Under the pieces are notes generated by a model. It was not told where the DNA came from. It worked only from the letters and a program-made list of their open reading frames with translations, and ran no database searches. Shown piece after piece: positions 1-8,713 of a DNA stretch of 49,124 nucleotides (position 1 is the first letter of the stretch; every line of letters starts with the position of its first letter). A program made the position numbers and the translations under genes. The DNA is from Seminavis robusta (Eukaryota; Bacillariophyta; Bacillariophyceae; Naviculales; Naviculaceae), in contig CAICTM010000772.1 of NCBI GenBank assembly GCA_903772945.1, positions 1 through 49,124 on the forward strand, in the 5' to 3' direction.

Positions 1-186
1 ACAAATCGACCAACGCAACCTTATCGTTTTCGAAAACACAGCTGGTGGGATGGAACCGTAGTGGCGGTTGGTACCATGGGGCCATCCTACGTTCTATTTG
101 ACGCGGACGACAGTGAGTGCTACATGTCGGATGAAGAAATTCGAGTAATGGCGGTTGCCTACGAGATTCGTAGAAGGATCAAGTGA
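1..186 (+). CDS. C-terminal end of a Tudor/Agenet-like protein (partial)
   Basis: Frame 1 is open from the first base to a TGA at 184-186, giving the last 61 residues of a protein whose start lies outside the window. The visible part has a WWDGTVV segment, then YVLFDADDSECY, then EEIR. This resembles the small beta-barrel of Tudor/Agenet domains, where an aromatic WxG strand is followed by a V.FDDGD strand and a closing EIR. The fold call is an inference from pattern only. The next gene converges on it from the other strand. Without the N-terminal part no function can be given. Confidence 0.55.
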   Translation, partial: TNRPTQPYRFRKHSWWDGTVVAVGTMGPSYVLFDADDSECYMSDEEIRVMAVAYEIRRRIK

Positions 187-515
187 GGGTGACTCAGGAG
201 GCACGACAAGGTTGGAAGAGGGGAAAGCAAGAAGGAGTTGGACATATTCTTGAGCGACAGAAAAAAGATCGGAAGAATGACAACGAACGAAGAGGTGGAG
301 CTGTTTCGTGTGGGTTGAAGAGAGAAAGATCGGAAGAATGGCAGCAAGAAGAAGGAGGTGGACAGATAACTAGGGAGGTGCAGATCCTTCATGCAGAATG
401 ATCAATCGTAAATGGGTTCCAGGAAAGTCGCCGACTACAGAAAATCTATCAGTATTCATTTAGAGTTACATGGTTTTGAGCCTTTTACCCACCACCGTTA
501 ACGATCCTCCTGAGA
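187..515. other. Purine-rich spacer between convergent genes
   Basis: No convincing gene. The plus strand is strongly purine-biased between about 187 and 395, with GGAAGA, GGAGG and AGAAAG runs. It contains a direct repeat of AGATCGGAAGAATG (near 269 and 329). Short ORFs on both strands here are low-complexity products of the bias. Probably the 3' untranslated regions of the two convergent genes. Confidence 0.6.
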
Positions 516-2046
516 TCATATATGTGTAGTGGTTTCATTGCCACTTTCGTTGCCTTCGCCCTCGTCATCAGATCCAGACGTGGAGCTCCCTGCTTGGCTG
601 TCGTTGCTTTGCACGGGAGACCAACCGACCCTCATCATCCTTCTGGCTCGCTCTTTGCACCATGAAAGAGACGCACCAACTCTGCTGGACCTCTTTGGGG
701 ATGATTTCTCATCAAGATCCATGATGAACTGCAAAACATCAAACTTACAGAGCGGGCAGCTTGCGTGTCGCTCTGTCATCCAAGGTACGATGCAGTTCGA
801 ATGAAATTTGTGCCCACAAGGTAGACAAAGCAGATTGGCGGCTTCTTCGCCGTCAGCAGGACTCGGCATCAAGTCATCCAAGCACACGGCACAGGTATGT
901 TCTTCTTCCGGATCCAGAGGAGGCGCAGGAACGACCGTCACAGCGTCCTCCTCCGAATTGACGATTGTTGTGTTTATCCCCTCATCCTGCAAACTAGCAG
1001 AGCCGGATTCTGCGGAGAGTTGCGTTTCTACTTCATGTTTGGAAGTAGTGGATGCAGCAACTTTGTCGTGTAAGTCCCCGCCCACCTGCAATCTCTCTAC
1101 CTCCTCTCTCGAGAGCAGGCGTCTCGAACGCCGAATGGCTTCTTGCGTCAAGATGATTTGACCCGATCCGTTCACCGGGATGACCCCTAGCTGCACAAAC
1201 ACCAAAATACAGCCAAACACGACAATGAAGCAGAAGAATCCTGACATGGCAATCAGAATCCAAGTTTGCAAGTCCTGCAATGACGGCTCATGGAGCATGA
1301 GTGGATCCAACCCGTTGAGTTTCACCATGGGGCCACCCGCCCGTGTCACCGCGTCTGTCTGATTATCTATTACAGACCTCAGAGCTGGATTGAAAGTTCA
1401 AGCCGGTGAGCATGAGATGGATGTAAGCGACAACACATGGAAACAATCGACAGGCAGTTCCAATAGACTAGCAGAATCGAATCACGTACCCATCCCAGCG
1501 CGATAGGACACAAAGAGCATCCCCAACGTGATGTTGTCGGCAGAAGAGGACTCCCTCATCGAGACCAAATTGTTCGATTGGACATTATCGTAGACCACCA
1601 TGTAGCGGACGGCCGGAAATGCCTTCATGGCCATATTAGCTTTATCTTGAAAGCTGCAGTCTCCTCTTTCCACCAGTAGGGCAACTACGAGAAAGAAAAA
1701 GGCAAGAGATTCGATTAGTCAGCTGAGAGCGAGCAAAGTGATTTCCACCACTCTCAGGAGCAACTGACGTACCAGGAGAATTATCCGGTGGAATTACAAG
1801 CCCTGGAAGCGCCAATTCCGTCTCATTTGCCATGCCATGGCACAGTCTACTGCCATTCCCATGCAAGAATTGAAGCCGTGCTGGAAAGTTCCTGCCAGGT
1901 GGAAACCATGTTCTTCCAAAATGAGAGGGCATGCTTTCAAAGGTATAACCACCGTACATCACTGTGGCTGACACTAGTGTAACATTCATCATCGTAATGA
2001 TCCCGAGAACGAGCCAGAGGCAGTATGCAAAGTTGGTTGTCGTCAT
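516..2046 (-). CDS. PA-TM-RING E3 ubiquitin ligase (3 exons)
   Basis: Predicted CDS join (minus strand): 2046..1773, 1684..1490, 1354..516, 435 residues. Introns of 88 and 135 nt have GTACGT donors and AG acceptors, and the phases fit. Exon 1 gives a signal peptide (MTTTNFAYCLWLVLG). Exons 1-2 give a protease-associated domain with the hallmark VERGDCSF and a YMVVYDN strand. Exon 3 gives one transmembrane helix (about 185-213) and a RING-H2 finger (about 310-358) with CAVC, CGHKFH, NC and CPLC, that is C3H2C3 spacing. This is the RNF13/GRAIL/RMR architecture: lumenal PA domain, cytosolic RING, membrane-anchored ubiquitin ligase of the endosomal/vacuolar pathway. The tail after the RING is Ser/Gly/acidic. 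Family assignment is firm; the substrate is unknown. Confidence 0.87.
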
Positions 2047-2471
2047 GGTGAGATTGTTGGGCTGCGTTGATTGATTGATTGATTGATGTCTTCAAAATTT
2101 CCGTGATGTACGCACGGAAGAATTAATTCAATTTCCACGTCTACAGGAGGATCAGCAAACGGCTAGCTGGAGGAACTACAATCCACTACAGAGACTTTGT
2201 GTTCCTTGGCTGTTTCCTTGCTGCAGTAAGCAAGTGTTGATTGATCCACAGAGTATGTGAGTGGCAAGTCGTTTCTATAGTGGTTAATGGAGAATGGAAA
2301 TGAAGGAATAAGATGAGGTTCTTGCCAGTGCTTGCGATCGTGCAGTCATCCATCGCGAAGCCGCCAGGGGCTTTCTCCTCTCACCGGCATCGACGCAAGC
2401 CCGTAGGTCCCGGTTCCGAGACAAGATGATTTCGGCGACGGGAACCGATGTCACGCCTAAATTACACTGTT
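2047..2471. other. Upstream region of the RING gene with a GATT microsatellite
   Basis: No gene seen. About five tandem TTGA/GATT units lie at 2066-2087, just upstream of the minus-strand start at 2046. The interval ends at the target site of the LTR retrotransposon. Confidence 0.5.
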
Positions 2472-2476
2472 CCATT

Positions 2477-2745
2477 TGTTGATCTGGCACTAAGGACCCT
2501 TAAGTCTTTTAGTCCTGTACCAGATCCCTACCACCATAATGATGTCAGCAAGCCCACTAGATGCTCACCCTGCTTGCCCAATGACAAGTAGGGTTACAAT
2601 ACCGTTAGAGACTGTTAGAGTTGGCACTCCCCAGCTGGGCCTGTGTGATCCAGTATGGGACATCCACCTAGATTCTAGCAGCTCATAATTGTTAATAACA
2701 AACTTTAACTAACAATTCTTCACTAGGCTCCAGCCTGGATCAACA
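2477..2745 (+). repeat. 5' LTR
   Basis: 269 bp, TG...CA ends, reading as identical to the 3' copy. It contains two direct GTTAGAG units 10 nt apart (about 2606-2624) and an AT-rich segment near its 3' end. The 12-mer ATTGTTAATAAC at 2688-2699 is the exact reverse complement of the first 12 bases after the LTR. No clear TATA box is visible. Confidence 0.95.
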
Positions 2746-2757
2746 GTTATTAACAAT
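2746..2757 (+). promoter_or_regulatory. Primer-binding position complementary to the element's own LTR
   Basis: The first 12 bases after the 5' LTR, GTTATTAACAAT, sit where the minus-strand primer should anneal. I recognise no tRNA 3' end or anticodon-region match. They are a perfect reverse complement of 2688-2699 inside the LTR. If transcription starts near 2688, the 5' end of the RNA could fold back and prime reverse transcription, as established for fission-yeast Tf1. This function is inference. Confidence 0.5.
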
Positions 2758-2847
2758 CTAACTGAACCGACGAACTCTCACCGCCAACAGTGAGAGCAAC
2801 AACCAAAGCTTTCGCTCCGAGTTGCCGTCCACCCCAACCAACCGACA

Positions 2848-3918
2848 ATGTCGTCCTTCGTCGCCATTGATCATTTTGCCAAGGCAACATTGACAGCCAT
2901 CCCACCCGATGAAAAGCCTACCTACAATAGCTTGAAAACCATCCACCAAGAGCTCAATGACAACGCCATGGCCATCAATTCCACTCTCGGAGGAGGACAC
3001 TACGGCCACCTAGGACTTGTCCTCCCCCCAATCAAGTATAACGACTTACCCAACACCATCCCGTGGGTCAATCCACTCCACCCTGGAGAAGCACCCGTCC
3101 ATGGAGTGGCACCTACAGGCCCCCAAATCACTGAAACCAACAGAGTCTATGCAGCCAATGAGACAAAATTCCTTATCTACAGAGCCACTGAAACCGCACT
3201 CAAGAAACAACTCATCGAAGCAGTGCCAGACACATTCATCAAGACACTCAAACATGACATGTATGGGTACGCACAAGTCACGGTCCTTTCCATGCTCAAC
3301 CATCTAGATAGAACCTATGGAACAGTAGGCCCACAAGACCTCAGCGACAACATGAAACGAATGACGGCCGAATGGAGCCCCACTCAGCCAATCGAAGACC
3401 TCTACAATCAAGTGAAGGACGCACAAAAATTTGCGGCCGACCATGACCCAATCACGGACAAACACGCAGTACGTGCAGCAATCGACAACCTCGAAAACAG
3501 CGGTGTATTCACCAATGCTCTCCGCGAATGGAGGCAGAAGGAAATGGAGGAACAAGAATTCACCCACATGGAACGTCACTTCAACGCTGCCGACAAGGAA
3601 CGCCGTCGAATCCTAACCACCAAGGAAATGGGATTTGCCAACAAGGCGATCGAAAAGAACAACACCAATGCTACCCCAAGCGTCAACGTAGGCGGAACAC
3701 CAATGTATTATTGCTGGTCTCACGGATTGAGCACCAATGAGAAACACACAAGTGCCACCTGCAGCAAAAAACAGCCTGGTCATCGAGCAGATGCCAATGG
3801 CGACAACATGCATGGCGGATGTTGCATCATCCGCCGCCGCGCTGGAGAAAAGGCCGTCTACAGACGCCCAGCTCGCCAGAACAATGACGAAAACCAACCT
3901 CCTCCAGCCCAAGGATGA
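2848..3918 (+). CDS. gag: Retrotransposon Gag
   Basis: 356 residues, starting about 100 bp after the 5' LTR and ending at a TGA. The central part (about 70-270) is a helical capsid-like region typical of Copia Gag (UBN2-like), with segments such as DDLYNQVKDAQKFA. Near residues 288-306 is a zinc-knuckle-like YYCWSHG...HTSATC, a Cys-His-rich motif of the diatom type rather than the canonical CCHC. The C-terminus is basic and Pro-rich (NQPPPAQG), suited to RNA binding. Pol follows in the same frame after one stop codon. Confidence 0.9.
   Translation: MSSFVAIDHFAKATLTAIPPDEKPTYNSLKTIHQELNDNAMAINSTLGGGHYGHLGLVLPPIKYNDLPNTIPWVNPLHPGEAPVHGVAPTGPQITETNRVYAANETKFLIYRATETALKKQLIEAVPDTFIKTLKHDMYGYAQVTVLSMLNHLDRTYGTVGPQDLSDNMKRMTAEWSPTQPIEDLYNQVKDAQKFAADHDPITDKHAVRAAIDNLENSGVFTNALREWRQKEMEEQEFTHMERHFNAADKERRRILTTKEMGFANKAIEKNNTNATPSVNVGGTPMYYCWSHGLSTNEKHTSATCSKKQPGHRADANGDNMHGGCCIIRRRAGEKAVYRRPARQNNDENQPPPAQG
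3916..3918 (+). promoter_or_regulatory. In-frame UGA between gag and pol (candidate readthrough site)
   Basis: Gag (2848) and pol (3967) are in the same reading frame. The only in-frame stop between them is this TGA, in context CAAGGATGAGAACG. The following 48 nt are open (16 codons) and run into the pol ATG. One stop-suppression event would give Gag-Pol in one polyprotein; re-initiation at 3967 is the alternative. Confidence 0.55.
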
Positions 3919-3966
3919 GAACGACGGGAGCCACTCACACCAATAAACAAACAAAGTAAACCAAAA

Positions 3967-6900
3967 ATGAATGTAGCTTTTAAAGAACCACTTATAAAAA
4001 AGGAATCTTTACCAATTGACAAAGAGAATGGTCCCCCGCAACCAATAGATAACGAAAAAACAAAGGCAACAAGTCCACCAATTGTCGCAGACACCGGCAG
4101 CACAGGACACTACCTATCCACGGACTTTATAGCCATAAACAACGAACAAATCGTCAACATCCAACCAAGCACGAACCCGATTCGAGTCACCCTTCCAGAT
4201 AACTCAATCATAGAGTCAACACATACCTGTCAATTAGACATACCAAATCTTCCAAAAGATGCAACAAGAGCGCATCTATTCCCAACACTCGGATCAACAT
4301 CCCTTCTCTCAATAGGCAAACTATGCGATGCCGGATGCGAAGCAACATTTCGAGCACACGAATGCCTCATCACCTTCATGGGAGATGTAATCCTCACAGG
4401 CGAACGAAACCCAGCCACCAACCAACTGTGGGAACTGAACATACAGCAACCACAAAACCACACAGCCAATTTGATGGCCACAACACCCAATGCGACCACA
4501 GCTGATCTGGTTGCATTCGCACATGCGAGCCTGTTCTCACCAGTGCCATCCACTCTAAAGGAAGCACTCAAGAAGAAATACATCCACAATATGCCAGGCC
4601 TAACGCCGGACTCATTCAACAGGTACACACCCCATTCAATCGCAACCGCAAAAGGGCACATGAACCAACAGCGACAAGGGCTACGATCCACCAAAACAGA
4701 ACCAGAACAACTTCCGTTGTTGCCGGAACAAGACAGCCAATCACCGACGGACGACAACACATTTCCGACCCAACACGAAGAACACGACGAGAATGTAGCA
4801 CACGCATGCTACTCAGCCGTCATCCAACCAACAGGCAAATCGTTCTCCGACCAAACAGGAAGGTTCTTCATACCATCCAGCACAGGCAACAACTACCTGT
4901 TCATCCTTTACCACTACGATAGCAATTCCATCCATGCAGAACCAATGCCAAACAGATCGGCAAAGTCGCATGTCGCAGCTTGGACCAAAATCCACAATCA
5001 ACTAGTTAGAGCGGGATTGAGGCCGAAACTACACATGATGGACAATGAATGCTCACAGTTACTCCGCGACCACATCCATAACGCTGGTATCAACCTTCAA
5101 ACGACACCAGCGGGAATCCATCGTCGAAACGCGGCAGAAAGAGCAATCCAAACCTATAAGAGCCACCTCATTGCAGGACTCTGCACAACCGACACAAACT
5201 TCCCACTACATTTGTGGGATAAGCTCATCCCACAGTGCACCATCACACTCAACCTATTGAGAGGATCACGCATCAACCCAGCATTGTCGGCACATGCACA
5301 AGTTTTTGGACAGTTCGACTTCACAGCCACACCAATCGCACCACCAGGAATGCATGTTGTAGTACACGAAAAACCACATGAGAGGCCATCGTGGGCACCA
5401 AAAGGCAAAGATGGATGGTATATTGGTCCAGAACTGGAGGCATACAGATGTTTTCGAACCTGGATATGGGACACTCAAAGAGAACGAAAGGCAGACACGT
5501 TGTCATGGTTCCCAGAAAGGCTTCAGAGCCCACTACCAACACCTTTGGACATAGCCATCGGCGGAATTAAAGATATAGCCACAGCGCTCACGCTTCCAAA
5601 CACAACACCAACAAGCCAATCACTCACCGACAGTGAGGCACGAACACTGTTGGAGCTGGCAGAAATCTTCGACAAACGACTACACCAGCAGCTTACGCCC
5701 CAAGCAACACCTTCCATGCCACACAAACCAGACACGAATCCACCGGATGACGCAGTTCTGAGGGTGGATGCAAGCACACCCACATACCAAACAGCAACCA
5801 AGCACAAAAAACGCCAACAAAAGAAAACAAAGCCGGCACCAACCCCGCCGAACGCAAGTGCGAATCCACCACCAAGGGAGCAAGCGAACAAGGCCGTGAA
5901 TCCGGACACAGGCGTGTTATCGGATTACAAGGTCCTGAAGCACTCTACGGACGGTGAACACTGGATCAGTGCATGCTGCAATGAAATAGGACGCTTGGCA
6001 CAAGGTCGCAAATCGACCGGTCTCAAAGGAACCGAAACAATCCGCTTTATCAAGCACACCGATGTACCGGCAGGAAGAAAGCCCACATACCTTCGAGTAG
6101 TATGCGACGACCGACCACAGAAAGCTGAGGTCAGACGAGTCCGCTTCACAGTAGGAGGAGACAGGATCGAATACCCATTCGACGTAAGCACCAAAACAGC
6201 GTCACTAAGCACAGTCAAGATGCACCTAAACAGTGTCATTTCTACTGAAGACGCCCGCTTCATGTGTGTCGACATCAAGGACTTTTACCTCATGACACCA
6301 ATGGAGCGACCAGAGTACATGAGAATCCCCAGGGATTGCATCCCCGATGAAATCATGGACCAATACAACCTACACCATCTCGTCCACAACGGATACGTAA
6401 TGGTGGAAATCATCCGAGGAATGTATGGTTTACCACAAGCCGGTCGCATTGCGAATGATGCACTCGTAGACTACCTCGCAACAGCCGGATATCAACAGTC
6501 AAAGCACGTCCACGGACTATTCAAGCACAAAGAACGCCCAGTCGCCTTTACACTAGTAGTAGACGACTTTGGAGTCAAATACGTAGGCAAAGAAAATGCC
6601 ATGCACCTAATCGACACTCTCGCGAAGGCATACAAGATCACCACTGACTGGAAAGGAGAACTATACTGTGGCATCCACCTTAACTGGAACTACGAGAACG
6701 GAACAGTGGACCTGTCCATGCCAGGATATGTCAAAAGGGCTTTACAGCGATTCAACCATACGCAAACAACAGCCCCACAACACGCTCCCCACAAATGGAA
6801 CGTCCCACAATACGGCCAACCGGTCCAATATACCGAACCCGAGGACAAAACAAAACCACTCCCACCGTCCGGTATCAAGCACATCCAAGAAGTTGTAGGT

Positions 6901-7596
6901 GTGCTACTCTATTATGCCCGGGCAGTCGACTGCACGATGCTCATGGCACTAGGAGACATCGCTGCCGAGCAGACAAACGGAACAGAGAAAACAATGGAGG
7001 CAACAGTGATGCTACTCAACTACGCTGCCACCCACCCAGATGCCATATTACGGTACAAGCGAAGCGACATGATACTGCACCTGCACTCGGACGCATCCTA
7101 CCTCTCAGCACCAAAAGCAAGGTCAAGGGCAGGAGGATACATGTTCCTCAGCAACGGCAGCATCGACAATGCACCTGATAATGGACCCCTGCACGTGGTC
7201 GTGAAGATCATGAAGAATGTACTCAGCTCAGCTGCAGAGGCAGAAGTAGGAGCAGCATTCAACAATGCACAGGAAGCATGCCCAATGCGACAAACGCTTA
7301 TCGAAATGGGGCATCCACAACCAGCCACTCCCATCCGAACTGACAACAAGTGCGCAGAAGGAATTCTCACTGGCACTGTCAAGCAAAAGAGATCCAAGGC
7401 CATCGACATGCGATTCTATTGGCTCAAAGACCGAATTGAACAAGGGCAATTCACCATCTACTGGCGCCCTGGAATCACCAATAGAGGAGACTACTTCACG
7501 AAGCACCATCCAGCGTCGCATCATAAAGCAGAACGATCTAAGTACTTACTCGACAACAAGCAAGCACCAACATCGACAACAGCAACAACATCATGA
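3967..7596 (+). CDS. pol: Copia Pol: protease, integrase, reverse transcriptase, RNase H
   Basis: 1209 residues. Order and key residues: aspartic protease DTGS (Asp at about 42). The region before the integrase (about 180-230) has TPHSIATAKGHMNQQ but no CxxC, so the His-His-Cys-Cys finger is absent or strongly altered. Integrase core Asp295 (SDQTG), Asp359 (MDNE) and Glu391 (AAERAIQTYK). RT with VDIKDFYL and the catalytic LVVDDFG (about 862-868). RNase H with LHSDASY (Asp at about 1041), AEAEVGAAF and TDNK. All catalytic positions seen are intact. The frame is uninterrupted, so the enzyme may be functional. Expression is probably by UGA readthrough from gag or by its own ATG. Confidence 0.95.
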   Translation: MNVAFKEPLIKKESLPIDKENGPPQPIDNEKTKATSPPIVADTGSTGHYLSTDFIAINNEQIVNIQPSTNPIRVTLPDNSIIESTHTCQLDIPNLPKDATRAHLFPTLGSTSLLSIGKLCDAGCEATFRAHECLITFMGDVILTGERNPATNQLWELNIQQPQNHTANLMATTPNATTADLVAFAHASLFSPVPSTLKEALKKKYIHNMPGLTPDSFNRYTPHSIATAKGHMNQQRQGLRSTKTEPEQLPLLPEQDSQSPTDDNTFPTQHEEHDENVAHACYSAVIQPTGKSFSDQTGRFFIPSSTGNNYLFILYHYDSNSIHAEPMPNRSAKSHVAAWTKIHNQLVRAGLRPKLHMMDNECSQLLRDHIHNAGINLQTTPAGIHRRNAAERAIQTYKSHLIAGLCTTDTNFPLHLWDKLIPQCTITLNLLRGSRINPALSAHAQVFGQFDFTATPIAPPGMHVVVHEKPHERPSWAPKGKDGWYIGPELEAYRCFRTWIWDTQRERKADTLSWFPERLQSPLPTPLDIAIGGIKDIATALTLPNTTPTSQSLTDSEARTLLELAEIFDKRLHQQLTPQATPSMPHKPDTNPPDDAVLRVDASTPTYQTATKHKKRQQKKTKPAPTPPNASANPPPREQANKAVNPDTGVLSDYKVLKHSTDGEHWISACCNEIGRLAQGRKSTGLKGTETIRFIKHTDVPAGRKPTYLRVVCDDRPQKAEVRRVRFTVGGDRIEYPFDVSTKTASLSTVKMHLNSVISTEDARFMCVDIKDFYLMTPMERPEYMRIPRDCIPDEIMDQYNLHHLVHNGYVMVEIIRGMYGLPQAGRIANDALVDYLATAGYQQSKHVHGLFKHKERPVAFTLVVDDFGVKYVGKENAMHLIDTLAKAYKITTDWKGELYCGIHLNWNYENGTVDLSMPGYVKRALQRFNHTQTTAPQHAPHKWNVPQYGQPVQYTEPEDKTKPLPPSGIKHIQEVVGVLLYYARAVDCTMLMALGDIAAEQTNGTEKTMEATVMLLNYAATHPDAILRYKRSDMILHLHSDASYLSAPKARSRAGGYMFLSNGSIDNAPDNGPLHVVVKIMKNVLSSAAEAEVGAAFNNAQEACPMRQTLIEMGHPQPATPIRTDNKCAEGILTGTVKQKRSKAIDMRFYWLKDRIEQGQFTIYWRPGITNRGDYFTKHHPASHHKAERSKYLLDNKQAPTSTTATTS

Positions 7597-7609
7597 TAGT
7601 GTGAGGGTG

Positions 7610-7878
7610 TGTTGATCTGGCACTAAGGACCCTTAAGTCTTTTAGTCCTGTACCAGATCCCTACCACCATAATGATGTCAGCAAGCCCACTAGATGCTCA
7701 CCCTGCTTGCCCAATGACAAGTAGGGTTACAATACCGTTAGAGACTGTTAGAGTTGGCACTCCCCAGCTGGGCCTGTGTGATCCAGTATGGGACATCCAC
7801 CTAGATTCTAGCAGCTCATAATTGTTAATAACAAACTTTAACTAACAATTCTTCACTAGGCTCCAGCCTGGATCAACA
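7610..7878 (+). repeat. 3' LTR
   Basis: 269 bp, reads as identical to the 5' LTR. It starts 13 bases after the pol stop. The stretch just before it, GTGAGGGTG (7601-7609), is the only candidate polypurine tract and is weak. The CCATT duplication follows at 7879-7883. Confidence 0.95.
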
Positions 7879-7883
7879 CCATT

Positions 7884-8713
7884 GACACAAACAATCGGTA
7901 TGGTACGAGTACAGTCGTTCACAGTTACTTGTATGCATGCAGTCCAAACTAAAGCCAATGCGGAGCTTTAACCTGCTCGTGCAAGAAACCTGCAGTGGCT
8001 CTACATCGGGGTCCTCCCAAGATGATGCCTTTTCCGCTGCACTTGTTGCTCTGCCTGTTGCTTGTCGACTCCTTGCTTCCTCCATAGATAAGTTGTGTAG
8101 TTGACCTACGGTAGCTAGCTAGAGCGAGCAGAAACGCACATTCTCCCCGGATCATTCTTCTTGCCTGCATGCCTTGCTTAGAATGAATTCATTGCACAAC
8201 CGGCAGCATTACAAACTCCTAGAAATGCACCCTTGGAACCATTGGCTGTTTTTTGATACATTCCAGGGTTCCTCCTGCTTGGCTCCTCATGGAAGTAGAT
8301 CGGGGCCTAGCTAATCCACCGTAGCTACTAGCTACCGGTAGCTACCCGTAGACCATAGATTATTGGTATCTAGCTAGGCATGCCTTATTACACTCTACTG
8401 TAGCTAGCTTGCCAAGCTGTGATTGGAGCCTCCGGCAGGATCTTTGTTGGGTCGCGACACCAAGGATAAGAAAGCCGTCGAAATGTGAAAAAACCAGACA
8501 GCCTAAGCTGGCTCATGCTTCCCTCACACGAACCGTATTGCATCGTCCGCCAAAAACATGGACGATGCGGTTCCTGATGAAGGAATTCATGTATCCTTGT
8601 TGAGAGTAACCGAGACATAATAGTACTAGTAGGCTGCCATTACACGTTGACATTGCTGCACTGCTATCTATTCTCTCATTTTTATCAGGTGACTTCGTTC
8701 TACAACTGGTAAC
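7884..8713. other. Spacer rich in CTAGCTAG/TACCGGTA palindromes, upstream of the DONSON-like gene
   Basis: No gene that I can support. CTAGCTAG lies at 8115-8122 and 8370-8377, TACCGGTA at 8333-8340. An E2F-like CCGCCAAA (8547-8554) lies about 160 bp before the next start codon. Short ORFs on both strands show no protein-like features. Confidence 0.5.

Larger units (their letters stand above)
2477..7878 (+). mobile_element. Complete Copia (CoDi-type) LTR retrotransposon
   Basis: A 5402-bp element bounded by two 269-bp LTRs (2477-2745 and 7610-7878) that read as identical, each starting TGTTGATC and ending GATCAACA (perfect 8-bp inverted ends). The 5-bp target duplication CCATT lies at 2472-2476 and 7879-7883. 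The internal part encodes gag then pol in the order protease, integrase, RT, RNase H, which defines Ty1/Copia. The VVDD form of the RT active site, and an integrase region without the usual His-His-Cys-Cys finger, recall the CoDi elements described from diatoms (from memory of that lineage). LTR identity and an open pol suggest very recent insertion and possible activity. Confidence 0.95.

Noticed and set aside
3304..7524. Many long open frames on the minus strand and in other plus frames across gag-pol
   Set aside because: They are shadows of the retrotransposon genes: A/C-rich codon use in pol leaves the other frames poor in stops. None shows domain patterns.
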